Of a stretch of 54,457 nucleotides of DNA, positions 26,803 through 38,100 are shown one piece after another. The DNA comes from Hirudo medicinalis (taxonomy: Eukaryota > Annelida > Clitellata > Hirudinida > Hirudinidae), in contig MPNW01000126.1 of the NCBI GenBank assembly GCA_011800805.1, positions 24,101 through 78,557 on the forward strand. Reading direction: 5' to 3'. The notes under the pieces were generated by a model, which saw only the letters and a program-made list of their open reading frames with translations, did no database searches and had not been told where the DNA came from. Made by a program: the position numbers and the translations under genes. Each line of letters begins with the position of its first letter. Position 1 is the first letter of the stretch.

Positions 26803-29414
26803 TAAAACTTTTATTTATTTATTATTGTTATTTTTTTTTAATACTTGGACAAATGAATCTTTTATTGTGCATTGATTTCCAAATCAACAGTTGCTCTGGC
26901 AACAATTCAATTCATATTATTATATTCAAGTTGTCCCATTGAAATTATATAAAAAAAAAAGCAGGGTCGACCATGCCCTAGTGACCGAGTGACCGTGGAC
27001 AAGTCGAGTCGGAACCCGGTCTACATTAACCAAATTGACGCCACCCAAACGATCGCCAAGGTAACAACTCGGTGTCACACCACCACCACTCACCTTGGTC
27101 CTTCATAGTTTCCTCCAGCAACTGGGTCATGCTTTTGGTCTGCGACAAGTCGAGGGGTAGCTCGCAGTCGCAGTTTATAAGATCCAGCCTGGCACCCCGT
27201 GCTATCAGGAACCTGTAAAAATTACGTGCAGAACGTCATGACGCTTATCAATCGACGGATCGGCCTTCAAATTCTGAGGCGTCTCTTCGAGAGGTCGCTG
27301 GAGAAACCATCGCCAGACGACCCGGGCACCTACGACACCGTGCTTGCAGTGCCGTTGCGGTGTCGTCGACACCGAGCAGGTGGCACTTTATAAATTGACC
27401 GTTATTGTTATCATCATTAGTAGTAGCAGTAGTAATGCATTAATTTAGATGGTAAATTATCAGAAGAAAAATATGAAAAATGTTGGCTTAGAAGCATTGC
27501 ATAATACAAAAAGACTGATTACTAAACAGAGCAGTACGATCGTTACAACGTTAAGCACGAACATGTTGTAGTAATAACCGAAAGTATCCATTCTGAACTG
27601 TCACAATAACAAAGTTGCTATGTAGCCATTATATGTCAATCAATTATTTATTCAATCAATCAATCAATTAATCTAACGATCAGTCGTTCATTCAGTGGGC
27701 AGTATAATGACAGTTAAGCAGCTTACAAAAAAGATAAAAGAAAGAAAAGAAAAAAGAGGAACACCCGTAGAGAATGTCTTCCCATCTGGGGATGACCTAT
27801 AATTTCACAATAATTATTTTATTTTATGATGCCCTGTAATTTCACAACAATAATTTTACATCACGACTTCTTTCACGTATTGTTCGGGAAACGGATAAAC
27901 GGTTTACGAATATTATTTATGTAACACTCGTATATAACAATATTTATGTATTAGTATTATTATTATTATTATTATTATAACTTATGAGTCATTATATTAC
28001 GTGTGTTCGTGTTAATGTATTCAATTCGATCCTCGAACTGACGATCATATTTATAGCACACTGCGAACTTCCAGAAGATTGGTGCACGTTCAATAAGATC
28101 GATCAGCATGAATGCGTAAATATTTTACCGATTACAAAGCACATATTAGTAACTTCTAACAACGACGACGATGATGATGATTATGATGATAAATTGTGAG
28201 AAATTGTTAACATTAATTGTTACTATTATTACTATTATTATTATTATTATTATTAATATTATTATTTATATAATTTCTAACAATTAATAATTGTTATTAT
28301 AATCATGATCATCATAACATAATGATGTAACAATAATTATATTACATTTAATCATAATAATAATAATATCCATTCATCTATTTATGAATAAGGAACCTTG
28401 CTAATTCCTACATTAGCAGATTTATTTATGTCTGTAATAATATAGATGGCATTAATAATAATTACATTTCAGTTCAGAAAACACATTTTAGAATTTCATA
28501 TTTTTAGAAACCTCAGGCTTCAAAAATAAATATAAATTTATAAATATAAATTATTATTATTATATCATTGTTATTATTATTATAACTATTATTACAATTA
28601 AGCTTCTAGCATGCAAATTGTAAATGCACGAAATCATGCATATCAGGCACAATTATTTATCCAGACACACATTAATGCTTGCTCAATCAGGAATTCAAAC
28701 TCACTTGGCGATCTCGATAAACCCAGACTGGGCAGCGGCGTGCAAAGCCGTCCAGCCTTCGTTGTCCCTCATGTTTACGTCGATTCCTTTGTCTACCAGG
28801 AACTTTACCATGTCGATGTCTTCGTTGATGCAAGCCTTTTGAGCAAGCATTTTTAAAGTTTTAATCAAATATTGGACACAAAACATTAGAAAAAAAATCA
28901 CATTGTGGCCTATTAATATTTTCATACAAGGTGAAGGAGTAAATCTTATTAGGAAAGTTGGTAAGGATCAAATAAACAAAAGGCTAGCAGTGGTACATCC
29001 TAAAGGTCACTAAAAAAAATACTTAGAAGACTAAACTTACTCCAATTTCAAAGAAATAGTCACTAATTTTTTGGCCAATTCGTCTACAAATTAGCAGAGT
29101 AGTACATTAAGTGGCAATATAATCACCTGGTGGAGGCCAGTTAATCCGTCTACGTTTGTTGTGTTAATGTCCGTATTTGGATTTTTCAAAAGCTCGGCTA
29201 CGTCTTCCGTACTGCCACTAGAGCAAGCCGCCAAAAATACACACCCATCGGGGAATCGAATTTTATATTTTGACTTTTTTGATTCGATTTCGAGCCTAGG
29301 CTTCTTGTTAGTATCTCCCGTTGAATTGTTGGTTTCAATAAAGAGTTCGTAACGTCGAACTTGTTCTTTTCTCTTTTCGTAGCTACCGAGCCTATTTTCT
29401 ATTACCGCTGCCAT
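17877..29414 (-). CDS. PPP1R12A: Myosin phosphatase targeting subunit (MYPT, PPP1R12 family), multi-exon
   Basis: Regulatory subunit that targets PP1 catalytic subunit to myosin (family knowledge). Exons: 29127-29414, 28705-28835, 27094-27212, 25369-25528, 25150-25294, 24665-24739, 24368-24417, 23627-24059, 23319-23468, 23184-23242, 22224-22346, 21848-21938, 21006-21425, 20842-20902, 20449-20606, 19811-20239, 19077-19210, 18648-18689, 18446-18496, 17877-17963; about 1,068 residues (human 1,030). Visible: RVxF-type PP1 motif KIRF (residues 51-54), then GCVFLAACSSGSTEDV, ankyrin repeats (NEGWTALHAAAQSGF, GATPLHVAAVKGYQE, EGWTPMHGAAHWGQEEACR). RESRRSTQGVT near residue 607 and RESRRSTGKIS near 811 match the two human Rho-kinase sites. 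The end, NAALIRVISKLSK, is the family's C-terminus. Oddities: exon 19077-19210 needs a one-base frame change, the 23319 donor looks like GC, and the 24368 donor is weak. The symbol is the vertebrate prototype; which paralogue is not decidable. Confidence 0.93.
18378..18446 (-). repeat. tRNA-like repeat fragment in a MYPT intron
   Basis: The minus strand reads GGCAGTGGTCGATGGGC then GGGGTTCAAATCCTGGC, a T-arm-like segment without a full cloverleaf. It ends just before the exon at 18446. Confidence 0.35.
22370..22530 (-). repeat. Possible tRNA-derived repeat fragment
   Basis: On the minus strand GCGGGTTCGTGACCCGC forms a perfect T-arm-like hairpin, preceded by GGAATGGCCTTCGAGCC. This looks like a tRNA-derived fragment in a MYPT intron; no full tRNA was found. 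Confidence 0.3.
25529..27093. other. Large MYPT intron
   Basis: No exon seen. Contains a (TTA)n tract and, at about 26540, a T-arm-like GGGTTCGAACCCCAGC that may mark another tRNA-derived fragment. Confidence 0.5.
26763..26802. repeat. (TTA)n microsatellite
   Basis: About 13 clean TTA units in a MYPT intron. Confidence 0.9.
27213..28704. other. Large MYPT intron
   Basis: AT-rich, with (TTA)n tracts near 27955 and 28220-28265 and a SINE-like tail near 27390. No exon seen. Confidence 0.55.
27225..27425 (+). repeat. SINE-like body and tail in a MYPT intron
   Basis: The end reads GGTGGCACTTTATAAATTGA followed by TTATTGTTATCATCATTAG, matching the tail type of the other SINE-like copies. The GC-rich body has no clear homology. 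Confidence 0.35.
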
Positions 29415-29830
29415 CTGAAATAAAACTCCACGAACGCTCCAAATTTGCTATTCGGAAAGCGATTAGATTTTTTAAAAGATGTTTTTTTTCTACTAAACCC
29501 GATGTGATGAACGACTGCTATAGCGCTCAATCCATAACATTTACAGTTTGTCGTTGCTTATGTGCAATTTGAAATGGTAATTACATTTTTTATTTAAGCA
29601 CTTATTACATATTTTTATGTTTATCAACATCAAACATTGGCAGATGCGTTTAATATCATTTTTAAAGACACTGCCGTTTTTTGTCAGAATAAAATAGAAA
29701 ATGATTTCGTTTCAATTATAAATATTTTTGATTTTCAAAGCACATCATAAAAACAAGGACGAAATTGTTCGGACCGGATCGCGCCCTAAACGTTAGAGAG
29801 CAACAAAGTTTTGGCCGGTTGGCGGTGAGA
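29415..29830. promoter_or_regulatory. Shared divergent promoter of MYPT and SMARCAD1
   Basis: Only 416 bases separate the two start codons, which point away from each other, so both 5' UTRs and core promoters must fit here unless upstream noncoding exons exist. I see no convincing TATA box placed for either gene. The stretch is AT-rich with T and A runs. Confidence 0.6.
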
Positions 29831-32800
29831 ATGGTTGGTGGTGCGAAATCTGTCAAAGAGTTATCTCAATTCAAATATGAGAAACTGAAATTTGGAAGTT
29901 TGTAAACATTTTTTTTTTGTCATTGACCGGTGATTTAATTGGGTGATTTCTATTAATAGATATCCAATCGGCTAAAAATATTGCAACAAGTCCAAATAAG
30001 GATGGCAAATCTAATTCAGACGTTAAAGCGGGAAATAAACCATCTTCTTCTGGATCAGAGTCTCCTTGGTTGACATCATCAAAGCCGACAAAAAATGGTG
30101 TCAACATGTCATTAGAATAATAAGTGATAATTTGTTTATTTACGAAGGTTTGTATTTTTTGATAGGCTCCCCCACAAATGGTGTCAAAAAGTCCTCTCAA
30201 CACTCTTCAAACTCTAAGGGTGTCTCCAGGAAAAGAGTGAGATGCATTGTGTCATCTGATGAAGATGAAGATGTAAGACATGAAAATCATAATAAAAAGC
30301 TTAAAATCGAAGAGAACAATCAGAAATTCAGTTCAGACAATCTGGAGAACTCAAAGAAGACTATTTTCATGCTCTGCCTTAAGTTTCCAACAATTCAGAG
30401 GCCTGTTAGTTGTGCATTCCAGACTTATTATTGTTCGTCAATTAGTAGTTTCAAAATTTTCTGACTACAGCCACATGTTCTGGACTTAAGCTTATTTATG
30501 GATCGTTTAAATGTCTATTTATGTGAGACAATATTCTAGTTAAAAACGTTTTGTTGCAGGACATTGTTCGGATCCTGAGGGAAAGTAATTTCAATGTCGA
30601 ATCTGCGACAGTGAAACTGACAGCACTCCAAAAAACAAAATGTATTTTATTTGTTCTTTGTTCACAGTTTAATATGGGAAAATGGTAAAGACTATTTCTG
30701 TTGCAGCAGCGTGCGAGTCGCCAGAAAAGAAGAATAATTTCGGAAGCATCAAGGCCTTCAAAGCGAACAGGATGATGGAGCGAATGAATACATCCAATGC
30801 CAGTAACAACTCCATGCTCTCAAATTCTCCAAACAAAGAAGAAGGTTTGATGTTTTGGCTAATGTTTTTGTCGACATTAGGGCATGCCGTGTGTTACCGG
30901 ATCTTTCCAGCTGTTGTTATTAGTAGAATTATTGTAGGAGAACTATTGAATGAACCAATATTGTTGTTATTAATTTTTTTAATAACAATTGGATGTCATT
31001 TAACCCATCCCGATGCATCTTGCTCGTATCTGGTGTTTGTGAAATGTCCATATTTTTATTTCTGAAGTCTCATTTGAGCTTTCATTGGTCCACAATCCTT
31101 GCCAGTTCCTCTGAAATAATTTGCCAACGGTTACTACTTTCACGATGAATTTAAAGATCGTTTTTGTCTAGGATCGCCAGCGAGCTCGTCCCGAGTAAAA
31201 AAGATGAAGAGGGTCAAAGTGGTCGAGTCCGATTCGGAAGGCAAAGACGAGAATGCCGTCGATGATGACGAAGACGAAGATGAAGGGGTGCGCTAGAAAC
31301 TGTTCTTTTCGATGTGAAAATATAATATAATATCTCAGGCTGAATTATTGAAAAGCTCAAATTTAAAGTTTAACTGCAACTGCATAGAGAATGGTTGGAA
31401 TTGTATTCTTGAAGAATAAATAAATAAATAAGGAAATGCGTGGAATTGGAAAATACGAACGAGGCACAAAACAGCGGACATCGTTATTGCTCGTTTTGTT
31501 TTTTACAGAAAAAGGGTGACCCGATCATGCGGGGGATGGTCTTAAGCTTTTTGAAATCTGCCACGCTGGAAGAACTGACTTCCTTGAACGGATGCTCGAA
31601 GAAAAAAGCCGAGTCCGTCATCAACATGAGACCCTTTGAAAGCTGGAGAGACCTTGTGAGTCGAATTTCTTCCGTCCGATGCAATAATGAACGAGAACGA
31701 CGATCGCGCAATTCCGAGTTTTAAGTAAATTACAATTTCGGGTAATAATAAGATCCTTTTTTTTAAGATAATAATCCTTTGTTCTCAGTACGAGCTTCTT
31801 CTTAAATGCACAAATTTCTCTCCATTATCTCCCTATTGCATCGACCACCAAATCATCACGCTAATCTGTTTGCAGGAAAAAAAACTCGAAGACAACAGGC
31901 AGGTCGGCCACTGGTTGGTGGAGGAATGCCAAGACCTGCTAAAGGTTAGGGACAATGTCAAGCAGTTGATGGAGAGCTGTCAGATGATCTCGGCCAACCT
32001 CGAGTCCTCCATCTCGGACATCATGGGCGGTCGGGGAACTCAACCGAGCGGGGGACGGAGGAAGTGCGGCTACCTGGTCGAGCAGCCGGCACTCATCTCT
32101 CCAGGGTCGGTCGGAGTTTTTCTAGTCGCATTTCTAATTTGCTCGGGTTAATTTATCGAATAATTAATCAGGTTGCGTGATGAACGATGATTTAATCAAT
32201 TGTTGTTTTTTCGATTGCACGAGCGTTAAAAGTTGAATCACTTTTGATTGTGATCGTCGAGGTCATCTGTGGTGATCCAGGTAATATATAACAGACAGTA
32301 ATTTCAGAGATGTAGGTTTTTGCAGCAGAAACAAATTAATGTCACTCTTCTATGAATTTGTCTTATCGTCGTTGCCTTTGTTATATCCGCTGCTCGTCAC
32401 GAACATTCGCTCGATCGGGCGAAGAGATTGATGGGTCAGTTTCTTCCACAGATTGAAGCTGACTCCCTACCAGATGATAGGCATCAACTGGCTCATAATG
32501 ATGCACTCTCACAAACTGAATGGCATTCTTGGAGATGAAATGGTCAGACACTTTCACATTTATTGTTTTTTAGCACCTTATTGGATTGCTTTCTTTTATA
32601 ATATTTACTTGGAATTTCTTAAGCGAATGCTTATTGTGCGACCCGCGTCCTCGTCAATTTTTCCATGCTTTTGCTCAGGGTCTCGGCAAGACCATTCAGA
32701 CGATCGCCTTCCTGGCTCACCTTCTATCGCAAGGAAACAGAGGACCCCATGTCATCGTCTGTCCTTCTTCAACCATTGGTTAGATTCAAATTTCCATCAT

Positions 32801-35800
32801 CCTATCGCATTGCGACAACATTAGCAACAACAATTATAAACAATCCTTATTTTACTTATTCATCAGATAACTGGCTGAGAGAATTGCAGAAATGGTGTCC
32901 GGCCATGAAAGTCGTGCCTTACTACGGTACCCAGGAGGAGAGGAGGGACCTGAGGAGTCAACTACTGGACGGGGAGATGGAAGTCAACGTCATCCTCACT
33001 TCGTGAGTTCATTTCCTTGTTTCAGTCATTATGTTTTGACACATAGATGTTTCCTTTTGTAGTGGAACTTAAATGGGTATTCTGTAAATTAGGCTTGCTG
33101 ATTTGTCTTCGATTTGTTCAGTTACAACATGGCCTCTGGCAGCCTGGAAGACAAGGTGCTCTTCAAGAAGTACAAGTACGTCTACGCCATCTTCGACGAG
33201 GGTCACATGCTCAAGAACATGGCATCCAGTCGTTACAAAAATCTCACCAGGATATCGGTGAGAATTACAAACTCCCTTATTGGTGGATTGTAAACTTACA
33301 TCTGGAGTGGATTGCATTACTATCTGAACACTTCACGATTACATAGTCGTTACTAGAAAAATACTTTCAAATAAATTAAACTTAAAAGTTGTTACATTGA
33401 TTTTTATGATCACAAAACATTATCTCTGGACCTCGTTGTTATTTGCATCTCTGCGCAGGCAGAGAGGAGACTGCTCTTGACCGGCACGCCTCTACAAAAC
33501 AACCTCCTCGAACTCATCTCGCTCCTCTGCTTCCTCATGCCGGACATATTTGCCGGGAAAACCGATCACTTGAAGAAAATATTCTCCGTGAGTTGCAAGG
33601 CCTATTACTAACTGAGCGTTCGTCTTAACTGTTAGACTGTTTTAACAATGTTTTGTTATTGACTTTGCCGTGTTGGCGGTGCGGACATAAACCGGCCGAT
33701 TGTAGCTGATTGTAATTGATGCCACAATTTGTAGCGTTTCCAGGCGCTTGCCATGCTAAGGCCATGTTGTAACCAACTCTTGATTGATTGGGCAATATTT
33801 GATTTTGCTGTCATTAAAATATTTTACTTCGATTTAAACTTCTCTGCAAAATGTCCTTGCAATTCTACCGTTTATGTTCGACAGGCCGCCAAAAACGAGA
33901 AGAGCGACACGTCTGCCAACGACGGCCGGGGTACCTATGTTCAAGAAACTTTGAAGCAAGCCAAGAGAATATTGCAACCGTTCTTCCTGCGAAGGCTCAA
34001 AGCCGACGTGTTACAGCAGCTTCCCAAAAAGACCGAGCACACGCTCAGGGTTTCGCTGACCCCCGGTCAACTTGACCTTTACACCGACCTCAAGACTCAG
34101 TTCATGAGGGATGTGACTGAGAAGAATCCCCTGAGTTCGGGGGCGTCCATGATGATGCAGCTGAGGAAGGCAGCCAATCACGAGCTACTTCACAGGAGGA
34201 ATTATGAAGACTCTAAGTTGAAAGTCATCACGAAGAAGTTACTAAAAGTGAGTTTTGATGTTGTCATCGTTAGTCACTCGTAGAAACTCTTGTGAGCGGC
34301 TGGGATTTGAACTCCTGACAGCCTTGCCAAAACGAAAGCTTTAACCATTCCGTTATTGAGTTTTTTAATGGTGTCATTATAATGGGTTTTTTTATTTTTC
34401 CTTACGTTTTATTAATATTTACTCATCACCATTTGCTTTGCTCGATCAAGGACCCGGAGCACAGGAGTTCGGATGAGAGTGCCATCTACGAAGACCTCCA
34501 ATTCATGTCAGACTTTGAGATCCATTCTCTCTGCAGGAAATACAAGGTCAGTTGAAGCTCCGAATGATGCTCTGTCATAAGCAATGCTTAGCATGTTGTC
34601 AGCCCTCAGTTCGACGATCACGAACTTGCCATGCATTAGATATTCAGACAGCTATTCTTTTCATTTTGGACAAATGAACAGGGTTAGAGCTTGTTGGGGT
34701 TGGGCAGATGTTGTTATGGTGATGGCATTACTAATAGTGGATAGATGGATAACTGACTGCTTAGTGTTTTATTATTTATGATGATTGTTGCTATAATTTT
34801 ATGAAGTCGTTGACATGATCCCCATTTTCCAGGTATTGAAAGACCACTGTCTGCCCATTGAAACGATCCTCTCATCAGGAAAGTTCAAACAGCTCGACAA
34901 CTTATTGCCAGCCATGAAGAAAAAGGTATTTTTGTGCTGGCATGTTTTGGTTCTCAAGTTTGGGTTGATTTTTCATATTTCCACTGTTATCGTTAATTTC
35001 TTTGTTAATCCTTATCATCGTTATTACTGTTATTACAACTGATCGCTGTTACCAAGTTGTTTGATTATTAATGAATGTCGTCATACGTCAACGTATAATG
35101 TATATATAACATATTATACATATAATAATCAATATTGTTATTTTATTGATTACTTGTGATTACTCTCTTCAGGGTGACAAGGTGTTGCTGTTCAGCCAGT
35201 TCACCATGGTGTTGGACATTGTTGAGGTATACATGGAGGAGAGGAATTACAAATACCTACGTCTTGACGGTTCGACTCCCGTCATGGAAAGGTGAGGGAG
35301 CATGCAAATCTCGTTTCACATGTGAGTCGTGCAATGTCGCCTGCCCGTTCGGGAAAGTCTTGAAAATATCTGCAATTTTCTTGCATAGTATTATGACACT
35401 CGAGTATTTTGAGTGACATGAATGTTGCCATTAATTATATTATCGTAATAATTATTTTATTATGATGTTTTTTAAATTAAAAATTTAAATAAATTTGTAA
35501 TAATTGTTATGGCTACCGTCATGTGCGTTGTCGTCTTAGGCAAGAACTGATAGACCAATTCACAGAGGACGATGACATCTTCGTCTTCTTACTCTCCACG
35601 AAGGCAGGTGGCATGGGCATCAACCTGGTGGCTGCTAACGTAGTCATCCTCCATGACATCGACTTCAACCCTTACAATGACAAGCAGGCAGAGGACAGGT
35701 GCCACAGGGTCGGGCAGACGAGGTACTTCCCGGCTCCTCTCGTTTTTTATCCGTCTGCTATCTATGGCGCAATCATTGCATTAACGTTGTTCCCGGCCAA

Positions 35801-36642
35801 CAACATTAGTTTGTCGTCTGCTTTTTTATTTATCGCGTTATACGTCATTTATCACGTATTCATCGAGTCATCGTGTGCGAGTGAGAAAAATTGTAAACAC
35901 TTAAATTTGATTTGAATTCCAGGGATGTGACGCTCTACAGACTTATTGGCAAGAACACGATAGAAGAAGCCATGTTGAAATGCGCTCAAGAGAAACTCAA
36001 ATTGGAGAGGGAGGTTACCAGTACAAGTGCAGGTGGGATGACTGTTTACAATGTTTCCTTCATTGACACGTTCTACAGAAATTCACCTGCGCCAACATCG
36101 CGTCCTCCGTCAATCATGCCGTTGCTGTGACCGCACCTAAGCACAACTCGTAAATACGTGTTTTATTGCTCAGCCAGATCTTTTGAACTACCGTTTCCAC
36201 TAGAGAAAGTTTGCAGAGCTATTTATGAGATAACAACAAAACAACAACAACAATAACAATTTGCATGGCACCACATATGGAGTGTCAGGAATTCCTATTA
36301 CTCCGGAGATAACGTCTACCGATTGGATCTGAGCCGCTCTCAAGAGTTTCTACAACTATTGGTCTAATTTGGATTAAATTGCCTGCACTTCTTTATTCGA
36401 TGTTATTATTACTATTACTATTATTATTGTTGTTGTTGTTGTTATCACTCACGGACCAAATTAAATGCGTAAAATTATTTGTCCACGTTAGTCGTCAGTA
36501 ACGATTACCAATGGCAATATATATTTATACAAGAATATTAATCCTATAATTTATGATAATGTTCATTACACAAATTTTAGATGAAGAGATGAGTTCAGGC
36601 GACGTGGCATCCATGCTGAAGGAGGCATTGAAGATGAAGTAG
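29831..36642 (+). CDS. SMARCAD1: SMARCAD1 (Fun30-type SNF2 chromatin remodeller), 20 exons
   Basis: ATP-dependent nucleosome remodeller of the Fun30/Etl1 branch (family knowledge: heterochromatin upkeep, DNA end resection). Exons: 29831-29897, 29960-30097, 30166-30404, 30560-30641, 30710-30844, 31172-31287, 31509-31655, 31876-32105, 32452-32542, 32679-32778, 32867-33002, 33122-33257, 33459-33587, 33885-34247, 34451-34546, 34833-34925, 35173-35291, 35540-35722, 35923-36032, 36581-36642; all phases join, 923 residues. The N-terminal LSQFKYEK resembles the vertebrate start. A CUE-like segment lies near 140-175 ([18 protein letters not shown]). Then [20 protein letters not shown], helicase motif I GDEM/GLGKT (410-419, split by an intron), DEGHMLKN (about 520), [28 protein letters not shown] and [12 protein letters not shown] (about 855-865). 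AATAAA lies 31 bases after the stop. ANHELLHR has Glu where human has Pro. Confidence 0.95.
34285..34362 (-). repeat. Second copy of the tRNA-Leu/Ser-like repeat
   Basis: Read on the minus strand it contains CAGGAGTTCAAATCCCAGC then GCTCACAAGAGTTTCTA, close to the end of the 39253 copy. It lies in a SMARCAD1 intron in the opposite direction. Confidence 0.45.
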
Positions 36643-36672
36643 CGGCCCGCTTCCTTTTTTGTCCGCTATCTT

Positions 36673-36678
36673 AATAAA
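36673..36678 (+). terminator. Poly(A) signal of SMARCAD1
   Basis: Canonical AATAAA, 31 bases after the TAG stop of SMARCAD1, followed by a T-rich stretch. Confidence 0.7.
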
Positions 36679-38100
36679 CCGCCGTAGCACGGTTACGAAA
36701 GCATGACGAATTTTATATTTACAACCCGATGGAGTTCGTCGATCAGTTTTTAAAATCTGATTGCGGGGTCGACGCAGTTTATTTTTTAGCTTCGAGCACC
36801 CCTTTCAATCGATTTCGCGTTGATCGTCTGCAACTCCATCGAGTGAACGCTGATCCAAAACTCATGATTTTAGCCTCCACTATCAATATATTCTAAAGTT
36901 ATCTTTTTAGATTTCTAAAATTAAATTTGAATCAATTGAATTTAATTTGGGATTGGGGTTTCTTTTCACATGGGAAATTAATGGTTTACATGACCACAAT
37001 TTTTGGCAATTACGAATGTACATTTCTGTTGGTAAATTACTGAGAATAAAAACCAGATGTTTTCTATGTCATTGTTTGTTATGCCAAATTCGGGAATGTA
37101 TGCAGATCACATCGGCTTGCCTGTCATAACTTGTTTGCAGTAATTGTGCGAGTGATTGCATTGATGTCTGGTCATTATTACAATTGACAATTTCAGTAGG
37201 TGATGTGCCTGGTCTTCGCAGGATAGTCCTTAAGAGCCCGCTGGTAGAGAGCAGTGGCTAACCATTGAGACTCAGTATTCCGTAATGGATATTAATTATA
37301 GCGCATTCCCTTCAGATTCGGTAGGTGATGATATATCTAGTCTTCAAAGGATAAAATCCTCAAGAACTACATCATTCATCATAGGGAAAGAATTTAGCGA
37401 TTGTCGAACAAAATATGTAAGGTTGCTTCCCATGAGATGGTACTATTTTTCATGTATAAATGAATCTACATCTTGACGGATCTACTTATTTATCCCTTCA
37501 GATTCGGTAGGTGATGATATGTTTAGTCTTCAGAGAACTTGGTTCTCAAGAACAACATCATTCATCATAGGGATTGCAAGCTAGCAACAGATAACTGCTA
37601 AGAATTCATTTGACAGCACCAAAATACCAAACCAAAAACGCCAAGCCGAACCCAAAATGCAATGCAGCACATCCGAGAGGAAGTGAAACTCTGGCACGCA
37701 GTGATATAAGAAATTGAATTTGTATGCAACATAAATATTTAATTTTATTTATTTAAACAATTATTTATTATCAGTAAGTTTTATTTAAATTCTCTGAACT
37801 ATTTAAACACCTCTTGTATTTACGTTAAATTATAAAGCTTAGCTAATGTCTATTTTTTAAACTGTAAAACACATATTAATGTTAAGCACTACCATTTTTG
37901 TATGTAATTTCATAAACTATTTTAGTTTTAAATAAGTTTTAAATTAAATAAATTCAGAATAAACAAATTTTTAAAGTGTGGAATAAACAAATTTTTAATA
38001 TGTGTAATAAAATTGCTTTTCATACACTTCGTGCTGCTTCTCACCTTAGAGTTTTTCGAATTCGTCGTCATAATAATAAATGTATAGGCTCTCGTAAACA
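36679..38100. other. Spacer between SMARCAD1 and TAF13
   Basis: Holds the three-copy direct repeat and AT-rich sequence up to the TAF13 start. No coding exon seen. Confidence 0.55.
37192..37578 (+). repeat. Diverged direct repeat, three copies
   Basis: Copies begin near 37192 (partial), 37308 and 37494. The last two share CCCTTCAGATTCGGTAGGTG, then TAGTCTTCA, then CATCATTCATCATAGGG, at a 186-base period. They lie between SMARCAD1 and TAF13 with no coding frame seen across them. Confidence 0.75.
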
